Positions 16,803 through 26,475 of a stretch of 64,000 nt of DNA are shown here, piece by piece; the stretch's first letter is position 1; the number at the start of each line of letters is the position of its first letter. Origin of the DNA: JBBQLG01 sp964251665 (GTDB lineage: Bacteria; Bacteroidota; Bacteroidia; Cytophagales; Spirosomataceae); NCBI GenBank assembly GCA_964251665.1, contig CAXUKO010000018.1:53610-117609 (forward strand), written 5' to 3'. A model generated the notes under the pieces. It saw nothing but the letters and a program-made list of their open reading frames with translations, did not search any database and was not told the origin of the DNA. Position numbers and translations under genes: made by a program.

Positions 16803-16810
16803 CAAAGGTA
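16803..16810 (-). promoter_or_regulatory. -7 box of the CHASE3 kinase operon
   Basis: CAAAGGTA is TACCTTTG on the minus strand, 22 bases before the ATG at 16781, leaving a leader of about 16 bases. It decides the kinase start. Confidence 0.5.
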
Positions 16811-16870
16811 CGTACTTCGCCCTTAAATCCGACAGGGCTGCTGTCAGCAGCGATTAAGCAGCGGTTTTCC

Positions 16871-17416
16871 CTATCCTATGACCTCTACCGTCAGGTTGTG
16901 GTTGGTATAGATGCAGATGTCGGCCGCAATGTGCAGGCTTTCGCGAACCATCTCCTCGGCGGTGAGCTGGGTCGCGTGTTTCTTCAGTGCCAGCGCGGCC
17001 GACTGGGCGAACATACTCCCCGACCCAATAGCGGCTACATCGTTATCCGGCTCCAGCACGTCGCCCGTACCGGAGATGACGAGCATGTCCGTTTTATCGG
17101 CTACAATCAGCATCGCTTCCAGCTTACGCAGGTAGCGGTCGGTACGCCAGTCTTTGGCCAGCTCAATAGCGGCCCGTTTGAGGTTACCACCGTAGCCGTT
17201 CAGTTTTTCCTCAAACCGTTCAATCAGGGTAAACGCATCAGCGGTGGAACCGGCAAAACCGGCCATCACTTTGCCGCCCAGCAAGGTACGCACTTTACGG
17301 ACATTGCTTTTAGCGACCGTATTGCCCATCGTTGCCTGTCCGTCGGCACCCAGCGAGATTTGTCCGTTGTGCCGGACGCCCAGCACGGTAGTAGCGTGAA
17401 TAATGGAAGCACTCAT
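16871..17416 (-). CDS. hslV: ATP-dependent protease subunit HslV
   Basis: 181 residues from the ATG at 17416; the frame is open 35 codons further up but without family similarity. The sequence MSASIIHATTVLGVRHNGQ shows a short propeptide ending before the catalytic threonine (first Thr of TTVL). Then come LGADGQATMGNTVAKSNVRK, FAGSTADAFTLIERFE, ELAKDWRTDRYLRKLEAML and CIYTNHNLTVEVI, all HslV hallmarks. HslV forms the two-ring peptidase of the HslUV complex. No hslU lies nearby; the neighbours are an unknown protein and a kinase. Confidence 0.95.
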   Translation of the reverse strand: MSASIIHATTVLGVRHNGQISLGADGQATMGNTVAKSNVRKVRTLLGGKVMAGFAGSTADAFTLIERFEEKLNGYGGNLKRAAIELAKDWRTDRYLRKLEAMLIVADKTDMLVISGTGDVLEPDNDVAAIGSGSMFAQSAALALKKHATQLTAEEMVRESLHIAADICIYTNHNLTVEVIG

Positions 17417-17510
17417 TCGGTAATGATAAAAGATGGTTGATGAGAAGGTAACGAAAACGGCGGGCAGTTCGTCCCTGCTGAAGGCTATGTTCGGCGAATA
17501 TGTCGGTTCG

Positions 17511-18377
17511 TTACCGGCCATATCGCTCCCGGATGACGTCGTTGTAGCGGCTAATCCACCGGCGCTGAACGTGGTTTGCGTGCGTTTTCAGCACCACGTT
17601 TGCCCCAACACATAGCAGGCCCGTCGCCAGAAACTCAGTCGTGAGCGGTGTTCGGCGGCTATACCGGCGGGTCAGCAGCAGACCAACAACATACCCCGTC
17701 AGCAAGCTCCGACCGACACTCCCCACAAGCCCGCTAATCCGAAAAATAGTCTGGTTATACCGTACTCCGGCATTTACATCGCGGTCGTTGAGGCTGCCCG
17801 TTAGCCGCCCAAGCTGAAAGCCAGGCGACACGGCAATGCCCCGATACTGATACCGGTAGCCGAAACCAGCCCGGCGGGTTGTGATGGTATCGGCTGCGGT
17901 CAACGCCCAGGGCCGGTCGTACGCGTACACCACCGGCGGCACATAGTCCTCTATTTTGTTTGCCAGATACTCATTATGCGCCAGGATGGCCCGATCCAAC
18001 TGATTTCGGCTGCTCTGTTGGGGAATCAAACTACCGAGTAACGTGCCGTAACCCGTCAATAACAGCCCGGTATTAACCGGCGACCGGTAACCAACTCTGG
18101 TCAGTGCCCCAACGAACGCTCCTCCGCTAACAAGCAGCAAACCCGTTGAGAGCCTTCCCATCCAGCGGCTGCGGGCCAGCCGGTTCTGGACGAGCGGGTC
18201 TGGTGAACGCGTCAGAATGGCGGTTAACTGCGGTTGCGTTAGCTGTGTGGCCCCGTAATAGGTATAGCCGTACTGCTGCGACACGCCAATTGTATCGCTA
18301 CGACTGAGTGAATCCGGCTGAGCAACCGAATGCAGAGCCATCAGGGTAAATGTTAAACAGAGCAGCAACCGAAACAT
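17511..18377 (-). CDS. Exported protein of unknown function
   Basis: 288 residues. A signal peptide (MFRLLLCLTFTLMALHSVAQ) is followed by a polar stretch with many Ser, Thr and Gln. The rest alternates hydrophobic Gly-rich segments (LSTGLLLVSGGAFVGALT, TGLLLTGYGTLLGSLI, LLTGYVVGLLL, LLCVGANVVL) that look like paired membrane helices. I do not recognise a family. It is followed by hslV 94 bases downstream on the same strand and has the pdhC terminator upstream. Confidence 0.7.
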   Translation of the reverse strand: MFRLLLCLTFTLMALHSVAQPDSLSRSDTIGVSQQYGYTYYGATQLTQPQLTAILTRSPDPLVQNRLARSRWMGRLSTGLLLVSGGAFVGALTRVGYRSPVNTGLLLTGYGTLLGSLIPQQSSRNQLDRAILAHNEYLANKIEDYVPPVVYAYDRPWALTAADTITTRRAGFGYRYQYRGIAVSPGFQLGRLTGSLNDRDVNAGVRYNQTIFRISGLVGSVGRSLLTGYVVGLLLTRRYSRRTPLTTEFLATGLLCVGANVVLKTHANHVQRRWISRYNDVIRERYGR

Positions 18378-18427
18378 GAGTGAACGAAAGGATGACCATC
18401 GCTAAAAATAAGCGGATATTGACATAA

Positions 18428-18460
18428 AAAAGCGGAATGCCAGCCTGACATTCCGCTTTT
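18428..18460 (-). terminator. Terminator after pyruvate dehydrogenase E2 gene
   Basis: Perfect 12-bp stem (18428-18439 with 18449-18460) with A-run and T-run flanks, 20 bases after the E2 stop codon on the minus strand. It would also work on the plus strand. Confidence 0.8.
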
Positions 18461-18479
18461 AATACTGATTTAACCGGCA

Positions 18480-20267
18480 TCAGACCAGCATCCGCATTGG
18501 ATCTTCGAGGAAGCCCTTGAACGTTTGCAGGAAGGCCGCGCCCGACGCACCATCAACAGCCCGGTGATCGCACGACAGCGTTACCTTCATGACGTTGGTT
18601 GGCTTGGCCGTACTCTCTTCAAATTTCACCGACTCTTTAATCGCGCCGATGGCCATGATGCAGGCATCGGGCGGGTTGATGATGGCCGTAAAGTCGTTGA
18701 TACCAAACATACCGAGGTTCGAGATGGAGAACGTGCTGCCCTCCCAGTCTTTCGGCTGAAGCTTACGGTCTTTTGCTTTTCCAGCGAGGTCTTTTACTTC
18801 ACCGGCAATGGTCGACAGTGTTTTCTGATCGGCATTGCGAACGACCGGCACCAGCAGTCCATCTTCGATGGCTACGGCCACGCCGATATTAACGTATTTG
18901 TAGCGACGGATTTTATCACCGAGCCACGACGCATTTACGGCTGGATGTTGTTTCAGGGCCAGCGCAGCCGCTTTGATTACAAAATCGTTGAACGAAATCT
19001 TGACCGGGGCCACGCCGTTCACCTGACCACGCAGCGCCATTGCCTTGTCCATGTTGATTTCCATGGTGAGGTAGAAGTGCGGAGCCGTAAACAGGCTTTC
19101 GCTCAACCGGCGGGCAATGGTCTTGCGCATCTGGCTCACCGGAATATCCTCAAACTCGCCTTGTGTCACAGCCGCTGGTTGGGCTTGTGGCGTAGCAGGA
19201 GCTTGAGCGGTTGGTGCAGGAGCGGGTTTTGGCTGCGTAGCAGGGGCAGCGGCCGGCGTTGGTTGTGGAGCAGCGGCTGGTTTGGCCGTTGGCGTAAACG
19301 TTTCGACGTCTTTTTTAATAATCCGTCCTTCGGGGCCGGAGCCATGCACCTGCGACAGATTGATTCCTTTTTGCTCAGCAATGGCTTTGGCTAACGGCGA
19401 CGCCTTCACGCGGCCATTGGCACCTGCCTGACCATGTTCTTCGGAGACGTTATCCCCTTCGCCACCCGCATACGACAGGTCCGTAGCCGCATTGGCAGGT
19501 TCACCAGCCTGCGGATTCTGGTCAGCTGTGTTGTTACCACTCGACTGCCCGTTCGATGCAGTTCCAGCCGCCGGAGTGCCTGATCCGCCTTCGAGCAGTA
19601 CTTTAAAGTTGGTACCTTTTTCGCCGATAACGGCAATGATATCGTCCACAGCCACGACCTGACCCTCTTTCACACCGATGTACAGCAACGTACCTTCTTC
19701 ATAAGCCTCGAGGTCCATAGTGGCTTTGTCGGTTTCGACTTCGGCCAGCGCATCACCGGCTTTCACGGCATCACCTTCCTTTTTCAGCCAGGTCACGAGC
19801 GTACCTTCGGTCATGGTGTCGCTCATTTTAGGCATCCGAATGACGGTGGCATTTACGTTGGCAGCCGGAGCGGCAGCAGCAGCTTTCGCATCCGGCAATT
19901 CAGTGGTAGCGGGTTTTTCCGGGGCGGCTCCTTCAAGTTTAGCGGCAGCTTCGGCGGGGGCTGGTGCTGCCGGGGCTGCCTGTCCAGTTGAATCACCACT
20001 GCCGTCGAGCAGCGCCTTGAAATCTTCACCAGCGGCTCCAACTACGGCAATGATTGCGTCGATGGGTACGGACTGACCTTTTTCAACACCAATATAAAGA
20101 AGGGTTCCTTCGTCGTAGGCTTCAAGGTCCATGGTGGCTTTGTCGGTTTCGACTTCGGCCAGGACATCCCCCGATTTGACGGTATCACCCACTTTTTTAT
20201 GCCATTCCGCGATGACACCTTCGGTCATGGTGTCGCTCATCTTGGGCATTCTGATTAATTCTGCCAT
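18480..20267 (-). CDS. pdhC: Pyruvate dehydrogenase complex dihydrolipoyl acetyltransferase (E2)
   Basis: 595 residues. Two N-terminal lipoyl domains (about 2-77 and 141-217) each carry the lipoylation motif VETDKATMDLEAY, with K43 and K181. Ala/Pro-rich linkers, a peripheral-subunit-binding domain (VKASPLAKAIAEQKGINLSQ, about 287-320), a second Ala/Pro/Gln linker, and the catalytic core follow. The core ends with the HxxxD motif DHRAVDG (H568, D572). It transfers the acetyl group to CoA and forms the core of the complex. Two lipoyl domains is normal for the family. It stands alone, without adjoining E1 or E3 genes. Confidence 0.95.
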   Translation of the reverse strand: MAELIRMPKMSDTMTEGVIAEWHKKVGDTVKSGDVLAEVETDKATMDLEAYDEGTLLYIGVEKGQSVPIDAIIAVVGAAGEDFKALLDGSGDSTGQAAPAAPAPAEAAAKLEGAAPEKPATTELPDAKAAAAAPAANVNATVIRMPKMSDTMTEGTLVTWLKKEGDAVKAGDALAEVETDKATMDLEAYEEGTLLYIGVKEGQVVAVDDIIAVIGEKGTNFKVLLEGGSGTPAAGTASNGQSSGNNTADQNPQAGEPANAATDLSYAGGEGDNVSEEHGQAGANGRVKASPLAKAIAEQKGINLSQVHGSGPEGRIIKKDVETFTPTAKPAAAPQPTPAAAPATQPKPAPAPTAQAPATPQAQPAAVTQGEFEDIPVSQMRKTIARRLSESLFTAPHFYLTMEINMDKAMALRGQVNGVAPVKISFNDFVIKAAALALKQHPAVNASWLGDKIRRYKYVNIGVAVAIEDGLLVPVVRNADQKTLSTIAGEVKDLAGKAKDRKLQPKDWEGSTFSISNLGMFGINDFTAIINPPDACIMAIGAIKESVKFEESTAKPTNVMKVTLSCDHRAVDGASGAAFLQTFKGFLEDPMRMLV

Positions 20268-20305
20268 GCCAGTGTGTTAGCGTTAGTAACGGTTCTTCAA
20301 ACGGC

Positions 20306-20313
20306 CAAAATTA
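20306..20313 (-). promoter_or_regulatory. -7 box upstream of pdhC
   Basis: CAAAATTA is TAATTTTG on the minus strand, an exact TAnnTTTG match, 39 bases before the pdhC start. Confidence 0.4.
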
Positions 20314-20363
20314 GCGGAAAGCCGGGAAAGTTGAGCAGTTTCAGGGTAAGTTTCAGTAGTTGC

Positions 20364-21128
20364 CTACGCCACCGCCCGGTCCAGCCCCCGAATCTGATCC
20401 AGATATTCGGTAGGAAGCAGTACCCGCTGCACCAGTGACCGCAGCCGAAGTCGGTTCAGCAAACCATATAACCAGATAGTTGACGCCAGCAGCGGCTTTT
20501 CGGGCAGCTTCAGCAACCGGTGCGCCTGATCGGGAACCAGCAGCGCCATTGCCTGCCGCAAGAGATCATACCGCCAGTCGCCCAGCACCTCCCGATAACG
20601 GGCGAATAATTTTTCGGTAAACTGACTATAAACCAGATCCTGATTCAGATGCTGCTCCCGGTCGGGGAGCCACTCTTTGTAGGTAGCCGGTAGATCGGGG
20701 ATGTGCAGCCCCTCGCCTACCCGGCGAAATGTCTGAAACACCTCTTCACGTTCAAGATCGGTAAGTGGCCGGTGCAGCAACTCAAACGCTTTCACGGAGT
20801 AGGCAATCAACATATAGAGTACATCGCGGTAAGCCCAATCCGGAATCTGGTATCCTCTTTTCTGCTCGACCCCGCTGTGAATAGCGCCCATTCGGTTGAT
20901 GGCTTTTACGGCTCTCTCCTCCTCCGCAAAGACGATTTCCTGCGCGTATTTTACCGTCGAGAACAATCGGCCAATCGGATCGGCGGGAAGTTTACCCGTG
21001 AAGAACAGCCAGTCTACGGCCCGGTTGAGCGCAAACTCAGCTGCGGAACCGGCAAATATCAGCAAAATAACATCGGCGTCGCCCCAGATCTGGCGCGTAA
21101 TGGAGTTGGGTTTCACAAAGTAGCGCAT
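20364..21128 (-). CDS. Oxygenase MpaB / DUF2236-family protein
   Basis: 254 residues, all-helical and soluble. The N-terminus fits the MpaB/DUF2236 pattern: RQIWGDADVILLIFAGSAAE, then DPIGRLFSTVKYAQEIVFA and AVKAINRMGAIHSGVE. The mid part matches the conserved YRDVLYMLIAYSVKAFE region. Family members include the fungal MpaB oxygenase and latex-clearing-type heme proteins. The metal or heme ligand is probably the His in AIHSGVE. Substrate unknown. It lies between ompA-like and pdhC genes on the same strand. Confidence 0.75.
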   Translation of the reverse strand: MRYFVKPNSITRQIWGDADVILLIFAGSAAEFALNRAVDWLFFTGKLPADPIGRLFSTVKYAQEIVFAEEERAVKAINRMGAIHSGVEQKRGYQIPDWAYRDVLYMLIAYSVKAFELLHRPLTDLEREEVFQTFRRVGEGLHIPDLPATYKEWLPDREQHLNQDLVYSQFTEKLFARYREVLGDWRYDLLRQAMALLVPDQAHRLLKLPEKPLLASTIWLYGLLNRLRLRSLVQRVLLPTEYLDQIRGLDRAVA

Positions 21129-21167
21129 ACCCCTCTGTAACGTTCAGGAGGTGGTATTGCGTTTCTT

Positions 21168-21899
21168 TTAGTTGGCTAAAACGACAAACTCTACCCGACG
21201 ATTTTTACGTTTATTGTCTTCAGAATCGTTGGGAGCCGCCGGGTGCGTATCGCCATACCCGGCATGACGCAGTCGGTTTTCGGCAATGCGTTTTGCAATC
21301 AGGTAATTGATAATGATTTTCGCCCGGTTCTCGGAGAGGGCCTGGTTCAGCCGCCGGTCGCCTACATTATCGGTATGCCCCGCAATTTCGATCTTCAGTT
21401 TGGGGTAAGTAGCCAGCGTTTTTACCAGCTTATCGAGTTGTGGAAACGATTCAGGCCGGAGCACGTAACTGCTCTGATCAAAATAGACCTTATCCAACTG
21501 AATGGCCTGGTTGAGTTTCAGGTCGGCAAATACACTGTCTTCTTTAGTCAGCAGGGCAATGTATTCGTAGTCGGCGCAGGTATCGCACTTGATCAGCATA
21601 ACCTCCTCAATCGTGCTGTATCCTTTGGCGGTTGTCTTTACGACCAAGGTATCCGTCCGTTCCAGGGTAATGGTAAAGGGACGGGCAGGAACACCTTGTC
21701 CATTGTATTTCTTTTTGGCCAGTACCGCTTCAACCTCAAAACGGGCGGGTAAATCGGCGCGCGTTTTTTCATCCTTCGCCAGCAAGGTCATTACCGTTTT
21801 AACACGTGGTTTTGCACCGATAGGTATCTGCGCAAATGCAGTAAAGCCAATCAGGAAACTAACGATCAGGAATAAATAGCGCATACTCGTGGTGGGCAA
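21168..21899 (-). CDS. OmpA-family peptidoglycan-associated protein
   Basis: 243 residues. A signal peptide (YLFLIVSFLIGFTAFAQ) leads to a beta-rich middle domain (about 30-125), then an OmpA C-terminal domain (about 130-243). Signatures are KVYFDQSSYVLRPES, IEIAGHTDNVGDRRLNQALS and NRRVEFVV, with Asp and Arg residues that bind diaminopimelate in this fold. It tethers the outer membrane or its proteins to peptidoglycan. Its -7 box lies just beyond the lepA terminator, so it is an independent unit that may extend into the MpaB-like gene 39 bases downstream. Confidence 0.9.
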   Translation of the reverse strand: MPTTSMRYLFLIVSFLIGFTAFAQIPIGAKPRVKTVMTLLAKDEKTRADLPARFEVEAVLAKKKYNGQGVPARPFTITLERTDTLVVKTTAKGYSTIEEVMLIKCDTCADYEYIALLTKEDSVFADLKLNQAIQLDKVYFDQSSYVLRPESFPQLDKLVKTLATYPKLKIEIAGHTDNVGDRRLNQALSENRAKIIINYLIAKRIAENRLRHAGYGDTHPAAPNDSEDNKRKNRRVEFVVLAN

Positions 21900-21915
21900 A
21901 TTTTGTACCGAAAGC

Positions 21916-21923
21916 CAAAATTA
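21916..21923 (-). promoter_or_regulatory. -7 box of the OmpA-like gene
   Basis: CAAAATTA, i.e. TAATTTTG on the minus strand, exact TAnnTTTG match 16 bases before the ATG. The leader would be about 10 bases long. Confidence 0.45.
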
Positions 21924-21924
21924 A

Positions 21925-21954
21925 GAACGCCGATACTACGTAGCATCGGCGTTC
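21925..21954 (-). terminator. Terminator downstream of lepA
   Basis: 10-bp perfect stem (21925-21934 with 21945-21954), and the 10-base interior holds the palindrome CTACGTAG. On the minus strand it runs into TTAATTTTG, which is also the next promoter core. Confidence 0.65.
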
Positions 21955-21996
21955 AGGTTCTCTTCATCAGCTAACGCTGACCTAATCGGTAAGCTG

Positions 21997-23784
21997 TTAT
22001 CCAATCTTCAATACCGCCATAAAGGCTTCCTGCGGAATTTCGACGTTGCCAACCTGACGCATCCGTTTCTTACCTTTTTTCTGTTTCTCCAGCAGTTTAC
22101 GTTTCCGCGAAATATCACCGCCGTAACACTTGGCTAATACGTCTTTACGAAGGGCTTTTACCGTCTCGCGGGCAATGATTTTCTGACCAATAGCGGCCTG
22201 AATCGCAATCTCGAACTGCTGCCGTGGCAGTAACTCGCGCAATTTCTCACAGAGTTTCTTGCCCCAGTCGTAGGCTTTATCACGGTGTACAATAGCTGAT
22301 AACGCATCGACGCGGTCGCCGTTAAGCATGATATCCAGCTTCACCATTTCCGACTCTACATTGGCCCGGAATTCGTAATCCAGTGAGGCATAGCCGCGCG
22401 AGATAGTTTTGAGCTTATCGAAGAAGTCGAATACCACTTCGGCAAGCGGCAGATCGAACGTCATCTCGACACGCTCTGAGGTGAGATAGACCTGGTTTTT
22501 GAGCATGCCACGCTTGTCCATGCACAGGGTCATGATTGGGCCAACGTAGTCAGACTTGGTAATAATCTGCGCCTTAATAAACGGCTCTTCAATCCAGCTA
22601 ATACTGCTTGGGTCGGGCATCTCGGCCGGGGCCGACACCTGTATATGATCGTCGTTGGTCAGGTACACCTCAAACCGCACCGATGGTACTGTTGTGATAA
22701 CCGTCATGTCGAACTCGCGCTCCAGACGTTCCTGCACGATTTCCATATGCAGCATACCCAGAAATCCACAGCGGAAACCAAAGCCTAAGGCCGCCGATGT
22801 TTCAGGTTCCCAGACTAAAGCTGCGTCGTTTAGCTGCAACTTTTCCATAGCGTCGCGCAGATCTTCGAACTCGCTGGTCTCAACCGGATAGATCCCAGCG
22901 AATACCATTGGCTTCACTTCAGAGAATCCCTGGATGGCGGATTTTGCCGGGCGGTCGAGGGTAGTAATCGTATCACCAACTTTAACCTCTTTGGCCACTT
23001 TGATGCCCGAAATCAGGTAGCCTACGTCGCCACACTCAATCACGTCTTTGGGCACCTGAACCAAGCCCAGCGTACCTACTTCATCGGCTATATATTCTTT
23101 GCCGGTGTTCATAAACTTCACCCGGTCACCTTTACGGATGCGGCCGTTCTGAACCCGGAAAATAACTTCGATACCCCGGTAGGAGTTGAAATGAGAATCA
23201 AAAATCAGAGCCTGCAATTCACCATCAGGATTACCAACGGGGGCCGGAATCCGATTAACAATGGCATTCAGAATGTCTTCAATACCGATGCCTTCTTTGC
23301 CACTGGCGTGAATGATATCGTCGCGGTCACAGCCGATCAACTCCTCCATCTCGTCTTTCACTTCTTCGGGCTGGGCTCCGGGCAGATCGACTTTATTGAG
23401 CACCGGGATAATTACCAGGTCGTGCCCCATTGCTAAGTACAGGTTCGAGATGGTCTGGGCTTCGATTCCCTGCGACGCATCGACGAGCAACAGAGCACCT
23501 TCGCAGGCCGCAATGGAGCGCGACACCTCGTATGAAAAGTCGACGTGACCCGGTGTATCAATCAGGTTCAGGGTATATACCTCGCCCTGATAGGTATAAT
23601 TCATCTGGATGGCGTGACTCTTGATGGTAATGCCCCGCTCACGCTCCAGATCCATATTGTCCAGCAACTGGGCCTGCATATCACGGGCACCAACGGTCTT
23701 GGTGAATTCGAGGAGTCGGTCGGCAAGGGTACTTTTACCGTGGTCAATGTGGGCAATAATGCAAAAATTACGTATATTCTTCAC
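21997..23784 (-). CDS. lepA: Elongation factor 4 (back-translocating GTPase LepA)
   Basis: 595 residues, standard length. GTPase motifs: AHIDHGKSTL (G1), RERGITIKS (G2), DTPGHVDF (G3), NKVDL (G4). Domains II, III and V follow, and then the LepA-specific C-terminal domain (YGGDISRKRKLLEKQKKGKK, ending with MRQVGNVEIPQEAFMAVLKI). It acts on stalled or mistranslocated ribosomes. The start follows a -7 box at 23819. The next upstream element is a separate RNA gene on the same strand, insulated by its own terminator. Confidence 0.97.
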   Translation of the reverse strand: MKNIRNFCIIAHIDHGKSTLADRLLEFTKTVGARDMQAQLLDNMDLERERGITIKSHAIQMNYTYQGEVYTLNLIDTPGHVDFSYEVSRSIAACEGALLLVDASQGIEAQTISNLYLAMGHDLVIIPVLNKVDLPGAQPEEVKDEMEELIGCDRDDIIHASGKEGIGIEDILNAIVNRIPAPVGNPDGELQALIFDSHFNSYRGIEVIFRVQNGRIRKGDRVKFMNTGKEYIADEVGTLGLVQVPKDVIECGDVGYLISGIKVAKEVKVGDTITTLDRPAKSAIQGFSEVKPMVFAGIYPVETSEFEDLRDAMEKLQLNDAALVWEPETSAALGFGFRCGFLGMLHMEIVQERLEREFDMTVITTVPSVRFEVYLTNDDHIQVSAPAEMPDPSSISWIEEPFIKAQIITKSDYVGPIMTLCMDKRGMLKNQVYLTSERVEMTFDLPLAEVVFDFFDKLKTISRGYASLDYEFRANVESEMVKLDIMLNGDRVDALSAIVHRDKAYDWGKKLCEKLRELLPRQQFEIAIQAAIGQKIIARETVKALRKDVLAKCYGGDISRKRKLLEKQKKGKKRMRQVGNVEIPQEAFMAVLKIG

Positions 23785-23818
23785 GTGCAGAAGACGGTTG
23801 TAGCTATCGTATGAACGA

Positions 23819-23826
23819 CAAAATTA
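23819..23826 (-). promoter_or_regulatory. -7 box of lepA
   Basis: CAAAATTA on the plus strand, i.e. TAATTTTG on the minus strand, 34 bases before the lepA ATG; exact TAnnTTTG match. Confidence 0.4.
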
Positions 23827-23944
23827 CGCAAAAAAGTCCATAGCTACTGCCTGATAGCGGGTTGGAGACGGATTGACCGCGTAAATGAATATGGAGCTAC
23901 TACAGGCCTAAAAATCAGCAAAAAGGCATGTCCACTCGAACAGG

Positions 23945-23982
23945 AATAAAAAACAAACGCCGGCCCCAGCTGGAGTCGGCGT
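23945..23982 (-). terminator. Terminator of the tRNA-like RNA gene
   Basis: On the minus strand a GC-rich hairpin (6-bp outer stem 23957-23962 with 23977-23982, inner CCAG/CTGG) is followed by TTTGTTTTTTATT. It ends the transcript that starts near 24256 and keeps it apart from lepA. Confidence 0.75.
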
Positions 23983-24041
23983 GTAAGAATTACACTTCAT
24001 CAACAAACTAAACTCGTTCGGCCGATACGATGGCCATCAGG

Positions 24042-24200
24042 CTGTAGGAGGGGGACTCGAACCACCCACGGTGCGGTTAGCCTTAGTACAACTCTGGTGG
24101 TCAACCCCAGTCGCTTTTGACGGCGGCATTATACTATGTTTGTTCCGTGATCACCACCCCCGAGACAGGAGGGCACGTCTGCCAATTTCGACACCCTACA
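24042..24200 (-). ncRNA. Class II tRNA-like RNA with a giant (about 90 nt) variable region
   Basis: On the minus strand every fixed position of a tRNA(Leu)-type cloverleaf can be laid out. The 7-bp acceptor is 24200-24194 with 24043-24049 (one G-U). U8 is followed by a D-arm reading TCGAAATTGGCAGACGT, with the G18G19 pair and A14. A 5-bp anticodon stem (24173-24169 with 24161-24157) encloses CTGTCTC, giving anticodon GTC. The T arm has loop TTCGAGT at 24061-24055 and a stem with 4 of 5 pairs. Between anticodon and T arms lie about 90 bases, where normal class II tRNAs have 11-23. Their ends pair (CACGG 24149-24145 with CCGTG 24071-24067), so this is one enlarged variable arm. CCA is not encoded (GCCT). 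A Leu-like body with an Asp anticodon is odd. It could be a true tRNA, a decayed tRNA, or a tRNA-like regulatory RNA. Confidence 0.6.
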
Positions 24201-24213
24201 ATGTGCATTAAAT

Positions 24214-24259
24214 TTGTTCAGTAAGTCTGCCGTGTGACCCCGTTCGACTTACTGAACAA
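24214..24259 (-). repeat. 14-bp inverted repeat at the 5' end of the tRNA-like transcript
   Basis: Arms 24214-24227 and 24246-24259 are perfect reverse complements (TTGTTCAGTAAGTC and its complement) with an 18-base loop. The predicted transcription start falls at the outer edge, so the RNA would begin with this hairpin, 13 bases before the tRNA-like body. Confidence 0.8.
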
Positions 24260-24261
24260 TA

Positions 24262-24294
24262 CAAAGGTAGGGCTACAGGCTTATTCTTTGCAAA
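24262..24294 (-). promoter_or_regulatory. Promoter of the tRNA-like RNA
   Basis: On the minus strand TTTG (24294-24291) and an exact -7 box TACCTTTG (24269-24262) are spaced by 21 bases. It points away from the Lrp gene, whose own -7 box lies at 24342. The remaining bases between lepA and the Lrp gene hold only the elements listed here. Confidence 0.6.
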
Positions 24295-24341
24295 TTTTTT
24301 ATAAATGTTTCTTAAAATTTATCGTTCATTCAAAAAATAAG

Positions 24342-24349
24342 TATTTTTG
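24342..24349 (+). promoter_or_regulatory. -7 box of the Lrp-family gene
   Basis: TATTTTTG matches TAnnTTTG and lies 31 bases before the ATG at 24380. It overlaps a TTG at 24347 that would otherwise extend the reading frame, so the ATG is the start. Confidence 0.5.
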
Positions 24350-24379
24350 TTGATACACTTCAAAAACAGACGGTTAGAA

Positions 24380-24868
24380 ATGGAGAAAAATTTGGAAATT
24401 GATAATGTCGATCTGAAAATCCTGAGCCTGCTGATGCAGGATGCCAACATGGCTTATACCGAAATTGGCAAACGAATTTTTGTTTCAGGCGGTACGGTTC
24501 ACGTACGGATGAAGAAAATGGAGCAGATGGGCATCGTACGCGGCTCCCAGTTGGTAATCGACCACACCAAACTTGGCTGGGATATCAGCGCCTTTCTGGG
24601 CATTTATCTGGATAAAAGCTCCTTATATGAGGAAGTGGCGCGGGAGTTAATGAAGATTCCCGAAGTGGTAAACATCCACTATACCACCGGCATCTATAGT
24701 ATCTTCGCTAAAATCGTCTGCCGCGATACAACTCACCTGCGGGAAGTGCTACACGATAAAATCCAGAAAGTAGGCGGCATTCAGCGCACCGAAACCTTTA
24801 TTTCGCTCGAAGAGAGCGTAAACCGCCCTATTCCATTTGGCGTTAGTGTCGAATTGGACCCTGCCTGA
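24380..24868 (+). CDS. Lrp/AsnC-family transcriptional regulator
   Basis: 162 residues from the ATG at 24380 (MEKNLEIDNVDLKILSLL). An N-terminal AsnC-type helix-turn-helix (about 8-65: DANMAYTEIGKRIFVSGGTV, HVRMKKMEQMGIV) is joined to an RAM/ligand-binding alpha-beta domain (about 70-150: GIYLDKSSLYEEVARELMKI, YTTGIYSIFAKIVCRDTTHL). Such proteins form octamers that sense amino acids. It lies upstream of sufB on the same strand (104-base gap) and is divergent from the tRNA-like RNA. Its targets are unknown. Confidence 0.9.
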   Translation: MEKNLEIDNVDLKILSLLMQDANMAYTEIGKRIFVSGGTVHVRMKKMEQMGIVRGSQLVIDHTKLGWDISAFLGIYLDKSSLYEEVARELMKIPEVVNIHYTTGIYSIFAKIVCRDTTHLREVLHDKIQKVGGIQRTETFISLEESVNRPIPFGVSVELDPA

Positions 24869-24972
24869 AACTTTCCCATATTTGTCAATTCGTGCCGGAA
24901 CGTACCCACCGGGCGTATTGTTACCTTTCTACGAGCGCAAGTCAGTTAGTTGACTGCGCGCCCCAACCGACT

Positions 24973-26448
<1,476 letters not shown>

Positions 26449-26475
26449 GTAGGTTCAACATAGATTTTATCTTAC

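Noticed and set aside
24067..24156. Group I intron in a tRNA(Leu) gene
   Set aside because: The insert is about 90 bases, too short for a group I core, and it lies after an intact anticodon stem and loop, not within the anticodon.
24042..24200. tmRNA (ssrA) as explanation of the tRNA-like element
   Set aside because: The tRNA halves are only 159 bases apart, no tag-peptide frame with a terminal Ala-Ala lies between them, and the 5' part matches a tRNA(Leu) D arm, not the tmRNA 5' end.
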